DNA of 64,000 nucleotides. Source: Exiguobacterium sp. BMC-KP (GTDB lineage: Bacteria > Bacillota > Bacilli > Exiguobacteriales > Exiguobacteriaceae). The stretch covers positions 744,001-808,000 of the forward strand of contig NZ_LGIW01000015.1 in NCBI RefSeq assembly GCF_001275385.1. Reading direction: 5' to 3'. Both the position numbers and the translations under genes were made by a program. Shown piece after piece: positions 34,465-43,112 of this stretch. Each line of letters starts with the position of its first letter. Position 1 is the stretch's first letter. The notes beneath the pieces are model-generated. The model searched no databases and had not been told where the DNA came from. It saw only the letters and a list, made by a program, of their open reading frames with translations.

Positions 34465-35634
34465 ATGCAACCGATCATCGCCTTTACGATCATCATGCTC
34501 ATCTGGACAGTCAGCGATTATATCTCGAAAAAAACGAAGGCCTTATTATCTTCCTTATTCGTTGCTTCAATCATCTTCTTGATCGGATTTAAGACGAATC
34601 TTTTTCCAGAAGATTTGTTACCGACATCTTCGTTGTTACCACTCGGTCAAACCGTCGTCGGGATGATCATCGTCCACCTCGGAACATTGATTAGTCTCGA
34701 TGAATTCAAACGTCAGTGGAAAACGTTTTTGATCGGGGTATCAGCGGTGATCGGGATTAGTGTCTTATTGTTTACGATTGGTCGATTACTCCTAGATACC
34801 AATTATGTATTAAGTGCGATTGCCGCTGTCAGTGGTGGTACGATTTCCGTCATCATCGTTCAAGAGCAAGCACTCAATGCCGGACTGATCTCTGTCGCGG
34901 TTTTTCCAGTCTTGATTGCTGCTTTACAAGGATTAATCGGTTTTCCGCTGACTTCGATCATTCTTCGAAAAGAAGCACTTCGGATTCGAGAAGGTGTTCG
35001 GGATGGTAGTATCACGAAACGAGTAGAAATCAATCCAGAACAAGCAACGAAGAAACAAACGATTCTTCCGGAGCCGTTTCAAACGACGGCAGGTACGTTG
35101 TTTGTCGTTGGAGTAGTCGTCATCGTCTCCTCGTTTCTAAGTGGGTTGACGAACGGATGGCTCAATACGTTCGTCATTGCCTTATTACTTGGTATCGCTT
35201 TACGGGCAACTGGCATATTGAAACCAAACGTCTTGAACGGAATCGATGCCTACGGTCTGATGATGCTTGCGATTTTATTGATCATCTTTGGACCGCTTGC
35301 AACGACTTCATTTGCGGACCTCGTCGAACTACTTGTACCACTTATCATCGCCTTTTTCCTTGGTGTTCTTGGCATCGTTTTATTCGCGATGCTTGCAGGG
35401 AAGTTGCTCGGGTATTCCTATCCGATGGCGATTGCAATCGGTTTGACGTCTTTATATGGTTTTCCAGGTACATTGATCCTCAGTCAAGAAGCAGCTAAAA
35501 ATATCGGGGAGACGGAAGATGAGGTCCGAATCATTGAAGATGAAATCTTACCAAAGATGGTCGTTGCCGGTTTTTCGACGGTGACAATCACATCCGTCTT
35601 CATTACCGGTATATTAGCGTCGTTCATCTATTGA
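34465..35634 (+). CDS. integral membrane transporter-like protein
   Basis: A 389-residue membrane protein with 10-12 helices. Two glycine-rich broken-helix regions (IAAVSGGTISVIIVQEQAL and AIGLTSLYGFPGTLILSQEA) in each half suggest an inverted-repeat transporter of the glutamate/sodium symporter (GltS-like) type, but I cannot assign it firmly. AAGGAGGA is 6 nt before the ATG. Its neighbour upstream is an M20 peptidase, suggesting uptake or export of amino acids or peptides. Confidence 0.55.
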   Translation: MQPIIAFTIIMLIWTVSDYISKKTKALLSSLFVASIIFLIGFKTNLFPEDLLPTSSLLPLGQTVVGMIIVHLGTLISLDEFKRQWKTFLIGVSAVIGISVLLFTIGRLLLDTNYVLSAIAAVSGGTISVIIVQEQALNAGLISVAVFPVLIAALQGLIGFPLTSIILRKEALRIREGVRDGSITKRVEINPEQATKKQTILPEPFQTTAGTLFVVGVVVIVSSFLSGLTNGWLNTFVIALLLGIALRATGILKPNVLNGIDAYGLMMLAILLIIFGPLATTSFADLVELLVPLIIAFFLGVLGIVLFAMLAGKLLGYSYPMAIAIGLTSLYGFPGTLILSQEAAKNIGETEDEVRIIEDEILPKMVVAGFSTVTITSVFITGILASFIY

Positions 35635-35649
35635 ATGGAGGAATGGAAG

Positions 35650-36399
35650 ATGGGGTTTCAAGAGGATATCAGTCGTCTGAAACAGTATTCGGGTGAGTCA
35701 GTTTTATCCGTATACTTGAGTACGGCACCTGACAAACGGAATCAATGGCAAACGGTCTTACGCAATGAACGAAAACGCATCCTGTCTGAACACGAAAATC
35801 AATCAGCGATTGAGAAGTGCTTTGATGCTGTGGAACGGGCGATTCAAGAACGTCGAACGCAACTCTTACGGAGTGTCGTTACCTTTTTTACGAGCGATGG
35901 TCAATTGAAGGAACTACATCTGTTACAAGTAGACGTGACCGACGAAGTCAGCTACGGACCAAAAGCAAACGTCAATCAATTAGAGGTCCTCGATCATCAG
36001 TTTCCGAGAACAGGTATCGTTTTGACACATCTTGATTCTGCGACGATACTTGATGTCCGGATCGGAGAAGTTGAGTCAAAACGGGACTATGAACTTGATT
36101 TAGACACGGGACAGTGGCGTCGTTATCAAGGACGTAGTGCACGACAAGGTGCGTCAAGCAGTAGTCAGTCGGACGATTTTCAAGCACGTGTCAATCAGCA
36201 AGCAGAGCGCTTCTATCGCGATTTAGCGTCTGAGATCGATACATTACGACAGACACAAGACTGGGAACGGCTGATTTTAATTGGTGAGCGGAGTCAGGCG
36301 AGTTATTTGGAACAAGCGTTGAAGGCGAAACCGGATCAAGTGATTCATAAAAATTTATCGCAAGCGAGTAATCAACAGTTACTCCAACATGTATTTTGA
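35650..36399 (+). CDS. VLRF1-family aeRF1-type release factor-like protein
   Basis: A 249-residue protein with the layout of bacterial eRF1-like proteins: YSGESVLSVYLSTAPDKRNQ start, a central basic segment, and LYQL-type core followed by a Ser/Gln-rich patch (RSARQGASSSSQSDDFQ) equivalent to the catalytic loop. Related proteins act on stalled ribosomes as peptidyl-tRNA hydrolases. I chose the ATG at 35650, 7 nt after GGAGGA; the ATG at 35635 overlaps the stop of the previous gene and contains that site. Confidence 0.7.
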   Translation: MGFQEDISRLKQYSGESVLSVYLSTAPDKRNQWQTVLRNERKRILSEHENQSAIEKCFDAVERAIQERRTQLLRSVVTFFTSDGQLKELHLLQVDVTDEVSYGPKANVNQLEVLDHQFPRTGIVLTHLDSATILDVRIGEVESKRDYELDLDTGQWRRYQGRSARQGASSSSQSDDFQARVNQQAERFYRDLASEIDTLRQTQDWERLILIGERSQASYLEQALKAKPDQVIHKNLSQASNQQLLQHVF

Positions 36400-36401
36400 A
36401 C

Positions 36402-36436
36402 AAAAACTCCCTTAGTGAATCGTTCACTAGGGGAGT
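36402..36436. terminator. bidirectional terminator
   Basis: AACTCCCTTAGTGAA / TTCACTAGGGGAGTT with a short loop; a T run follows on the minus strand. Confidence 0.75.
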
Positions 36437-36443
36437 TCGTCTG

Positions 36444-37496
36444 TTAACGCCATGTTTGTAATGTATTCGCGAACTGGATGTTTGTCTCAAGTTCTCCTGT
36501 GATCTCGCTTGCTGCAAAGTCATTGCCAGCAAGCCAGTCGGCAAAGTCGAACGTGACCGGTTGCTGATCACCACCGAGGGCGAACCAGACCTTTAACTCT
36601 TCTGGGAAGTAGGCAGACGTATGAATCGTGCCTGCCCACTGGGCATACAGATCGGCAAAGACTCCTTTATCGGTATCGTTGAGAAGACGAAATGCTGATT
36701 CTGCGTCTTGAATCATATGTTGATGGGTCTTCAGCTCCATCATCCGGCGTTTTGAGTCATCGAGGTGGTAGCGATTCTCATGTTGAAGCAAGTCGAAATG
36801 GTTCGTGCACATATTCGACTCTCTCACTTGAACGTCGCGTGCCGTCGCCTCGATGACGAACGAACGCGCCGATTTGTCATGGACGACGTACGTGAACGAA
36901 CCGCGATGCGGAATTTCTTTTACGAGTGAGATCGCATCATCAACTGATGTACACATTTCTAAAATAATTCGTCCAATCATGAAGCTAACGAATCCGTCTC
37001 CTGGGCGACGACGGTTAATGAAATTATAGCCCATCGCAAGACCATGTTCATTCATCCCGTCCATTCGTCCGGTCACACGCGAGGCCGGACCGATGATCGC
37101 TGAACCACCGTCGTTCGGTTGAAAGACAGAAAATCGTCCATCATACGTCATCGGATGGTAGTCGTAATTACGGACGAGGAAGTTATCGCCGGTCATAATC
37201 GAACAACCGCTTTTTGGTCCTTCGACCCGGTAATGCCCGAAATGGAGTAACGTATCCGGAAGTGATAATTCGAGTTCGTCCTGGAGTCCGAGTAACTCGT
37301 CCCAAATATGCGGAGCATATCGAAGAAACATCTCCTTCGTTTCGACCGGATCGACTTGAAAACGCGGAACTCGAATTTTCCAGTTGTCCTCCCGGTTATG
37401 GAGCATCTGGTTGCGTTTGACGTAACGTCCTTGTTCGCGACCAAAATCGTAATGACTGCCGCGGAATTGGGTGATCTCATTAGCTACACGTTGCAT
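36444..37496 (-). CDS. C45-type autoproteolytic hydrolase/acyltransferase
   Basis: A 350-residue N-terminal-nucleophile-fold protein like the C45 penicillin acyltransferase family. Cys98 in KSGCSIM is the likely autocleavage nucleophile; LVRNYDYHP, GMNEHGLAMGYNFI and the late CTNHF / ALGGDQQP blocks follow the family order. Members hydrolyse amide bonds in small molecules such as acylated amino acids. ATG at 37496 is 8 nt after AAGGA; the ATG at 37505 abuts it. Confidence 0.8.
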   Translation of the reverse strand: MQRVANEITQFRGSHYDFGREQGRYVKRNQMLHNREDNWKIRVPRFQVDPVETKEMFLRYAPHIWDELLGLQDELELSLPDTLLHFGHYRVEGPKSGCSIMTGDNFLVRNYDYHPMTYDGRFSVFQPNDGGSAIIGPASRVTGRMDGMNEHGLAMGYNFINRRRPGDGFVSFMIGRIILEMCTSVDDAISLVKEIPHRGSFTYVVHDKSARSFVIEATARDVQVRESNMCTNHFDLLQHENRYHLDDSKRRMMELKTHQHMIQDAESAFRLLNDTDKGVFADLYAQWAGTIHTSAYFPEELKVWFALGGDQQPVTFDFADWLAGNDFAASEITGELETNIQFANTLQTWR

Positions 37497-37610
37497 GCGA
37501 CTCATCCTTTCTTTGACTGCTGTACGATGATTATATCGAACGACAGACGGAAAGTCGTACCGTAGGTCTTTGTGTTAGCACATTAAAATACAGGAATATT
37601 GAATATTTAG

Positions 37611-37637
37611 TCAACTATTTAAATCCTGAACCGATAA
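37611..37637 (+). promoter_or_regulatory. sigma-D-like motility promoter
   Basis: TCAA, 15-bp spacer, ACCGATAA; the Bacillus sigma-D consensus is TAAA-N15-GCCGATAT. It ends 19 bp before the chemoreceptor ATG. Confidence 0.55.
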
Positions 37638-37656
37638 AAAAACGGGAGGGGATAGA

Positions 37657-39363
37657 ATGAAACACATGTCAGTCAGACGGAAGATACAAGCTTTGATCGC
37701 AACAGCCGTCGTTGCGATGCTATTAATCGCGGGAGCAGGACTCTATTTTCTAAATCAGATGTCGAATGCTTCACGCACGATGTATCAGGAAAATCTGTTA
37801 CCAATTCAAGAAGTAGCCCAGATTCGAATCGATACACGTGCGCTCGACTCATTTTTAGTCGAGATGATTTTGACGAAAGATGCGACACGTATTGATGAGT
37901 TACAAGCTGAAATCGATACGCGCCAAGCGCAGATTCGCTCATCTGTCAATAAAGTTGCAGATACAGGACAATTCACGAAACAGTCCGAAAAACAATTAGA
38001 GGACTTAAAGGATAACGTCCTTGCCTACGACAATGGGATGAGTATCGTTCAGGATGCCGCATCACGAAATGAAAATGAGGAAGCGTATAAATCCTATTCT
38101 GAAAATCTCGAACAGGTTCGGGATAATGTTGCGAGTTCAGCAAAATCCTTGATGGCCTCGATGACAAAACAAGCGAAGGAACTAAATGCACAAAATCAGG
38201 CAGAAAAACAGACAGCCTTTTACTTAATGCTTGGAATCATCTTAGTAGGAGTCATCTTATTTGTCGGACTCGCTTTATACATCATTCGGTTGATTACACG
38301 TCCGATTCGTCAATTACAAGGGTGGATGGATCAGTCTGGTAACGGTGATTTGACGGTTCGAGGCGACTATGATTCGAAAGACGAACTCGGTCAATTGACG
38401 ACGTCATTTAACGACATGATTATCTCGCAACAGCAGGTCGTTCTCGAACTAACAGGAACGGCAGAACGTGTCGCTGTTGCGTCGGACGAACTAAGTGTGA
38501 ATGCGGAATCTACGACGAAAGCGACGGAAATGGTCGCTGTAACGATGGAAGAGATGGCAAGCGGTGCGAGCCAGCAGCTTCATCAAGTCTCAGACGCTTC
38601 CCGGACAATCGAAGAACTGACGACGTCCGTCCGCTATGTTGCGGGTAATGCACAACAGATGACGGAGCGGACTTCAGACGCTATGGATAAGGTCGCGCTC
38701 GGTGGTCAAGTCGTTGGAACACTCGGTACACAAATGGGACGAATTCAAGAAGATTTCAACCGTCTCAGTCAGGTCATCGATGGCCTCGGAAATCGGTCAC
38801 AAGAAATCGGACAAATCACGGATTCAATCAAAGGTGTTGCTGCACAGACGAATTTACTAGCGTTAAATGCGGCAATCGAAGCTGCACGCGCTGGGGAACA
38901 AGGACGCGGGTTCGCTGTCGTCGCTGCTGAGGTCAAGACATTGGCTGAACAATCTGCCGTCTCAGCGAAACAGATTGAGACATTGATTCGAATCATTCAG
39001 CAAGAGACCGAAGCATCGGTCGTCTCAATGGAAAAAGTATCAACGGAGATGACGAGCGGGATTGAAGTCGTCGATCAAGCCGGTGCTTCATTTGCCGATA
39101 TCGAGACAGCTATCACCGACGTGACAGGGCACGTCGAAGAAGTATCTGGAGCTGTCCAAGAAATGGCAGCAGCGAGTGAACAGATTGCTTCTGTCATGCG
39201 AACGATTCAAGCGGTGACGGAAGGAACAGCTGCCGGCACACAAAATATTTCTGCTTCGACTGAGGAACAAATGGCATCGATGGAAGAAATCTCATCGGCG
39301 TCACAATCCCTTGCGACGATGGCGGATGATTTGAAACAAGTGACAGGTCGATTTACCGTATAA
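37657..39363 (+). CDS. transmembrane methyl-accepting chemotaxis protein
   Basis: A 568-residue receptor: helix 1 (about 13-33), a four-helix-bundle sensor domain (34-188), helix 2 (189-212), HAMP (213-266, [20 protein letters not shown]), then the signalling hairpin with tip [20 protein letters not shown] near 390-409 and methylation helices rich in Glu/Gln pairs. GGGAGGGG precedes the ATG, and a sigma-D-like promoter lies upstream. Ligand unknown. Confidence 0.9.
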   Translation: MKHMSVRRKIQALIATAVVAMLLIAGAGLYFLNQMSNASRTMYQENLLPIQEVAQIRIDTRALDSFLVEMILTKDATRIDELQAEIDTRQAQIRSSVNKVADTGQFTKQSEKQLEDLKDNVLAYDNGMSIVQDAASRNENEEAYKSYSENLEQVRDNVASSAKSLMASMTKQAKELNAQNQAEKQTAFYLMLGIILVGVILFVGLALYIIRLITRPIRQLQGWMDQSGNGDLTVRGDYDSKDELGQLTTSFNDMIISQQQVVLELTGTAERVAVASDELSVNAESTTKATEMVAVTMEEMASGASQQLHQVSDASRTIEELTTSVRYVAGNAQQMTERTSDAMDKVALGGQVVGTLGTQMGRIQEDFNRLSQVIDGLGNRSQEIGQITDSIKGVAAQTNLLALNAAIEAARAGEQGRGFAVVAAEVKTLAEQSAVSAKQIETLIRIIQQETEASVVSMEKVSTEMTSGIEVVDQAGASFADIETAITDVTGHVEEVSGAVQEMAAASEQIASVMRTIQAVTEGTAAGTQNISASTEEQMASMEEISSASQSLATMADDLKQVTGRFTV

Positions 39364-39373
39364 AGGAACATGC

Positions 39374-39411
39374 AAAAGACCTCGATGATTCAATCGTCGA
39401 GGTCTTTTTTT
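39374..39411 (+). terminator. intrinsic terminator of the chemoreceptor gene
   Basis: AAAGACCTCGA stem with its complement TCGAGGTCTTT, followed by seven T. Confidence 0.85.
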
Positions 39412-39500
39412 GTATGGGAATCTATGGAAAAATTAAAGGGAAGTCAAGATCGTATGTCGTATCTATTTAGTAAGGCTGAATCGATTAGGAGGAACTACAT

Positions 39501-40070
39501 ATGGAATTTCAAACACTTAGGACAGATAGACTTGATTTGGTACGTGTTTCAGCAGACCATGTCGACGAACTATATACGATATTGTCCGATCTACGCGTAA
39601 CACGTTTCTATGGAATTGATCCATTGACATCAATCGAAGAAGCAGAACAAATCATTGCATCATTTGATCAAACGTTTATCGTAAGACGCGGTATTCGTTG
39701 GGGAATGATTGATCGACATACGGGACGCTTCATCGGAACGGTCGGACTTAATAACTGGAGTCCGTATGCGAAGAAAGCAGAACTTGGATTCGAATTGCAC
39801 CCAGATTTCTGGCGACAAGGCTATGTATCGGAAGCTGTCCAGGAAGTCATCCGTTTTTCATTTGAAGAGCTAGCTCTCTATCGATTAGGAGCGGTGACAT
39901 TTCTTGAGAACGAAGCATCGTATCGCTTACTTGAAAAACTCGGTTTTCGGTTTGAGGGTGTTTTACGTGGCTACCTCTATCAATGCGAACAATCGCACGA
40001 CGCTCGCATGTACGGACGCTTATGTACAGATATCGTTACGAGTGCGGCAACGATTGAAGAAACTGTTTGA
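39501..40070 (+). CDS. GNAT acetyltransferase, RimJ/RimL type
   Basis: A 189-residue N-acetyltransferase: LRTDRLDLVRVSADHVDEL, GTVGLNNWSPYAKKAELGFE, WRQGYVSEAVQEVIRF and LLEKLGFRFEGVLRGY are all typical. TTAGGAGG precedes the ATG. Overlaps the convergent kinase gene by 35 bp. Substrate unknown. Confidence 0.85.
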   Translation: MEFQTLRTDRLDLVRVSADHVDELYTILSDLRVTRFYGIDPLTSIEEAEQIIASFDQTFIVRRGIRWGMIDRHTGRFIGTVGLNNWSPYAKKAELGFELHPDFWRQGYVSEAVQEVIRFSFEELALYRLGAVTFLENEASYRLLEKLGFRFEGVLRGYLYQCEQSHDARMYGRLCTDIVTSAATIEETV

Positions 40071-40545
40071 CGGCGCGGCGGGACCTTAAGTGAATGATCC
40101 GTTTATCGGTAGTAGTTTCAAGTGTTGAAAGAATATCTGGGCGTTTATCAACCGGAAAACGCCAAATCCATTTTAGAAAATTGAGTGAGAACTTCTCGGA
40201 GCAACCTGCCGCCATGTCCGGTCGACTGGTCTTGCGATAGCGCCATGTCCGTTTTAGTGCTCGGTAAAGACAAAGCGTCCGCGGTAAATCAAGGAAGATG
40301 ATCGTATCAGCTGCGTTGATTCGTAAATCGAGCGTTCCACCGTAGTTACCATCGATGATCCATGTGTCGCGTGATGTAAGTGTTTGTTGAATTAAGCGTT
40401 GTTCGTTTCGGGGAACCGCTTGCCAGTTGGCACGCCATAATAAGGCGTCAAGGTGATCGACGGGATAGTCGAGTTTCTCTTTCAGCGCACGGGCAAGAGT
40501 TGATTTGCCGGATCCACCAGATCCTATCAAAATGATTTTCCGCAT
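40036..40545 (-). CDS. P-loop kinase-like protein (topology modulation/FlaR type)
   Basis: A 169-residue P-loop protein: Walker A GSGGSGKSTLARAL, then DHLDALLWRANWQ and WIIDGNYGG, the pattern of the so-called DNA topology modulation proteins related to adenylate kinase. Biochemical activity is not established. AGGAGGTACATC precedes the ATG at 40545; upstream in-frame codons lack a site. Its last 35 bp overlap the convergent GNAT gene. Confidence 0.75.
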   Translation of the reverse strand: MRKIILIGSGGSGKSTLARALKEKLDYPVDHLDALLWRANWQAVPRNEQRLIQQTLTSRDTWIIDGNYGGTLDLRINAADTIIFLDLPRTLCLYRALKRTWRYRKTSRPDMAAGCSEKFSLNFLKWIWRFPVDKRPDILSTLETTTDKRIIHLRSRRAVKQFLQSLPHS

Positions 40546-40626
40546 GATGTACCTCCTATTTTTTGTCATAGAGATTGATCATACCATGATTTTCTATCCA
40601 ATCAAAGAAGAAATGGAGCGATCCAA

Positions 40627-41049
40627 ATGGTACCTAGTTTTATTCTTGAAGGAATGACAATTGTTTTCATACTACTCGTAATCGGATGCGGCGTGATTTT
40701 TCTCCCGGCACGCTGGAAGCGATATGGATTGATTCTCCTTGGTTTAGTGGCAATTGGATGTAGTTCCTTTTGGTATGTACGTCCGACGCTTGTGGATCAT
40801 CAAATCGTGGAGAATGCTGAGCAATTAAAAGAAGAGCTAAAACGTCAATTCGCGGATGAAGCGTACACGATAAAAAAACAAAAATTTTCGTATGAGTCTT
40901 CGTCGAGTCCGTATCCAATCGAAGTCGAATTTGAGAACGAACCTAACGCAACCTATTTTTTACGGATGGATGGGGACCGGATTACGTTGTCAGGTTTTAT
41001 CATAAAAAACGAAGATGTCGATTACGAATTACAGCATGTATTCAAATAA
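40627..41049 (+). CDS. membrane-anchored protein of unknown function
   Basis: A 140-residue protein with two membrane helices (about 8-26 and 33-50) and a 90-residue outside domain of mixed charge (AEQLKEELKRQFADEAYTIK; YPIEVEFENEPNATYF). No family recognised. TGGAGCG is the only Shine-Dalgarno. Ends at a terminator shared with the rhodopsin gene. Confidence 0.55.
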   Translation: MVPSFILEGMTIVFILLVIGCGVIFLPARWKRYGLILLGLVAIGCSSFWYVRPTLVDHQIVENAEQLKEELKRQFADEAYTIKKQKFSYESSSSPYPIEVEFENEPNATYFLRMDGDRITLSGFIIKNEDVDYELQHVFK

Positions 41050-41077
41050 AGACCGGATGCTATAACATCCGGTCTTT
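41048..41077. terminator. bidirectional terminator
   Basis: 12-bp perfect arms AAAGACCGGATG / CATCCGGTCTTT with a 6-nt loop, between the convergent membrane protein and rhodopsin genes. Confidence 0.85.
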
Positions 41078-41080
41078 GGA

Positions 41081-41827
41081 TTAAATGGATTTTGTTTTTT
41101 GTGCTGCGGACATCGTCTTGACTGCGAAGAAGGCAATCAGACCGAATCCTACTTTATTGATCAAGTCGGCAAAATTATAAATCAATTCGCGGACGAGCTG
41201 CACCTCGATGCCGGGTGCAAATAAGGTGACGGCGTAACCGACCGGATAGATTGCCCAGCCAATCAAGATGAACAAGCGCATTTGCAGCAAGGCTTTTCGA
41301 ATCGGTGCGGGTTTATCTTCAGCGGCTTTCGTGACATTCGTGAACAAGAGATAAATGATATAAAACCATGCGATACAACCAACGACGTATGCCCAAAGAC
41401 CGAGTTGTGTGAAGCCACCCGCTAGATTGATGGACGACTCTCCGATATAACCACCGATGATCATGATGATGTCCGCGATGACGAGTTTCGTCAGAAGGGA
41501 ACGTCCTTTCCCACCTTTTAAACCGAGTAACAGTGGAAACTTGATCAACAAGAGAGGCGTCGTCACAAGCCAATCGATGTAGCGGATTTCAGTCGGAAAG
41601 CCATCGATCTCCGACAACAAACCGGATTCCCCAACAGCCTGCTTCATGAAATAGTAATGAATCGCGGCGACGAACGTGACGAGTGCAGCGACTGTTGCGG
41701 TCGAGCGGTATTCTGGGGCGAGGGAATTTCGTTCGACGAGAAAATAGAGCGTACCAGCGGCCATTCCGACAAATCCGACCCAGAACATGTACTGGGTCGC
41801 AAGAACGAGAAGGTTGACATCTTCCAT
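41081..41827 (-). CDS. proton-pumping rhodopsin (Exiguobacterium type)
   Basis: A 248-residue seven-helix retinal protein, a light-driven proton pump. In the chosen numbering His57 (AAIHYYF), acceptor Asp85 (RYIDWLVTTPLL), Lys96 in place of the usual carboxylic donor, Asp221 and the Schiff-base Lys225 (FADLINKVGFGL) are all present, exactly the set known from the characterised Exiguobacterium sibiricum rhodopsin. ATG at 41827 follows AAAAGGAGTCG; upstream in-frame codons are not supported. No retinal or carotenoid synthesis gene lies in the window, so the chromophore must come from elsewhere. Divergent from a VOC gene. Confidence 0.95.
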   Translation of the reverse strand: MEDVNLLVLATQYMFWVGFVGMAAGTLYFLVERNSLAPEYRSTATVAALVTFVAAIHYYFMKQAVGESGLLSEIDGFPTEIRYIDWLVTTPLLLIKFPLLLGLKGGKGRSLLTKLVIADIIMIIGGYIGESSINLAGGFTQLGLWAYVVGCIAWFYIIYLLFTNVTKAAEDKPAPIRKALLQMRLFILIGWAIYPVGYAVTLFAPGIEVQLVRELIYNFADLINKVGFGLIAFFAVKTMSAAQKTKSI

Positions 41828-41906
41828 GTGATTCGACTCCTTTTCGTAAGTGGGCACGACCTTTCATACTTCTATTTTATAAAGAAGGAAGCAGTAAAAC
41901 GTCATG

Positions 41907-41920
41907 TCAAAACGCTTTGA
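41907..41920. promoter_or_regulatory. LacI/CcpA-like palindrome before the rhodopsin gene
   Basis: TCAAAACGCTTTGA: TCAAA / TTTGA arms around a central CG, the architecture of LacI-family operators, but G and C at the ends are swapped relative to a cre. It overlaps a TTGACA reading to the rhodopsin strand. Binding factor unknown. Confidence 0.3.
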
Positions 41921-41977
41921 ATGTGCCGTCTATCAACGGGTTGACAACATTTCGACACACTTGAGGAGGAGTGACAG

Positions 41978-42418
41978 ATGACGATTAAACGAACAGACCA
42001 TATCAGCTTGAATGTCGAGAATCTTGAAGAAGCGATTCGCTTTTTTACGCTTTGTGGTCTTGAAGTGCGCGAACGGTGGGAGATGGAAGGAACACTCCTA
42101 GATCAGCTACTAGACTTAAAAGGGGCAAAAACGGAATGTGTCGCACTCGGATTACCAGGTGAAACAATCTGGTTTGAACTCGTTCGCTTTAAGGAGCCGC
42201 GTGATTCTTCTAAGAAAATTCATCCGGTCTACGCGAATGGATTCCGTCATCTCTGTTTTGAAGTAACGGCACTCGACGCACTCATCAATCGTCTAGCGAA
42301 TATTGGCTATCATCCGATCGGAAGCGTAGCGGATTATGAACGCGACTATCGTCTCTGTTATGTACGTGGACCAGAAGGTGTGATTGTTGAGCTGGCAGAA
42401 AAAATCGATCCCAATTAA
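41978..42418 (+). CDS. VOC (glyoxalase-like) family protein
   Basis: A 146-residue two-module vicinal-oxygen-chelate protein; DHISLNVENLEEAIRFF, WFELVRF, FRHLCFEV and GVIVELAE give the His/Glu ligand set. Substrate unknown; could be a dioxygenase, epimerase or resistance protein. GAGGAGGAG precedes the ATG. Confidence 0.75.
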   Translation: MTIKRTDHISLNVENLEEAIRFFTLCGLEVRERWEMEGTLLDQLLDLKGAKTECVALGLPGETIWFELVRFKEPRDSSKKIHPVYANGFRHLCFEVTALDALINRLANIGYHPIGSVADYERDYRLCYVRGPEGVIVELAEKIDPN

Positions 42419-42488
42419 AGATAGGAATAAAAATAATTACTATTAATTTAAGATGACGGCACCCTCGCATTTGTGAGGATGTCAACTT

Positions 42489-42514
42489 GTTTAAGATATT
42501 GCAGGAAAAGGAAT
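42489..42514 (+). promoter_or_regulatory. sigma-B-like stress promoter
   Basis: GTTTAA, 14-bp spacer, AGGAAT; general-stress sigma-B consensus is GTTTAA-N12-15-GGGWAW. It lies 55 bp before the YusW-like lipoprotein gene. Confidence 0.5.
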
Positions 42515-42569
42515 TAAAAAAACCGTAGAGTAATATTAGAGAACGCAATCGACTCGAGAGGGGAAAAAG

Positions 42570-43073
42570 ATGAAAGCGAAGCGCTTAACAGGGTACGGTG
42601 TTGCCACATTATTCGCCATGAGTTTGATGGTGTCAGGTTGCGGAAATGACGACACTTCGACAGACAAAGTCGAAGAAGGGTCGACGAATTCGAACACGAC
42701 AGACGATACGATGAACAATGACGATACGATGCAAGATAAGGATACCGTAACGAAAAATGCCGATACGGATTATGGCTTCAACAGTCTATCGATTGAGGCG
42801 GACGTCGACGGGGATAATGATGCCATTGATATTAGTTATGACCGGGATAACGATGGCACGGAAGCGGAATACCGTTATAAGGGAGAGCAAAAGCAAGGGG
42901 ACGACGCGATGACGGAACTCGATGCGAAGCTCAAGAACTTAAAGATTGATGCGGATACATCAGAAGCAGACGTCATCGGGGAGGTCGAGCGTGTGTTTGC
43001 GATCCAAGATGCTTCACGCTTAGAAGTTGACATCGAATTCTCAGACGGGACCGAAAAAGAGTATAAAAAATAA
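42570..43073 (+). CDS. YusW-like lipoprotein
   Basis: A 167-residue lipoprotein: lipobox MVSGC (Cys24), a low-complexity linker of Asp, Thr, Asn and Met repeats (about 30-65), then an acidic domain (FNSLSIEADVDGDNDAIDIS; LDAKLKNLKIDADTSEADV; RLEVDIEFSDGTEKEYK) like YusW family proteins of Bacillus. Function unknown. GAGAGGGG precedes the ATG. A sigma-B-like promoter upstream suggests stress control. Confidence 0.7.
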   Translation: MKAKRLTGYGVATLFAMSLMVSGCGNDDTSTDKVEEGSTNSNTTDDTMNNDDTMQDKDTVTKNADTDYGFNSLSIEADVDGDNDAIDISYDRDNDGTEAEYRYKGEQKQGDDAMTELDAKLKNLKIDADTSEADVIGEVERVFAIQDASRLEVDIEFSDGTEKEYKK

Positions 43074-43074
43074 A

Positions 43075-43110
43075 CAAGAGGTCTACGCTCTATGGGGCGT
43101 AGACCTCTTG
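43075..43110. terminator. bidirectional terminator
   Basis: 14-bp perfect arms CAAGAGGTCTACGC / GCGTAGACCTCTTG with an 8-nt loop. Confidence 0.85.
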
Positions 43111-43112
43111 AG

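Noticed and set aside
39370-39600. 76-codon plus-strand open frame
   Set aside because: Starts in a terminator and overlaps the well-supported GNAT gene in another frame.
41880-41906. TTGACA-type rhodopsin promoter
   Set aside because: On the minus strand TTGACA is followed by TATAAA at 23 bp, not 16-18; no convincing sigma-A pair found.
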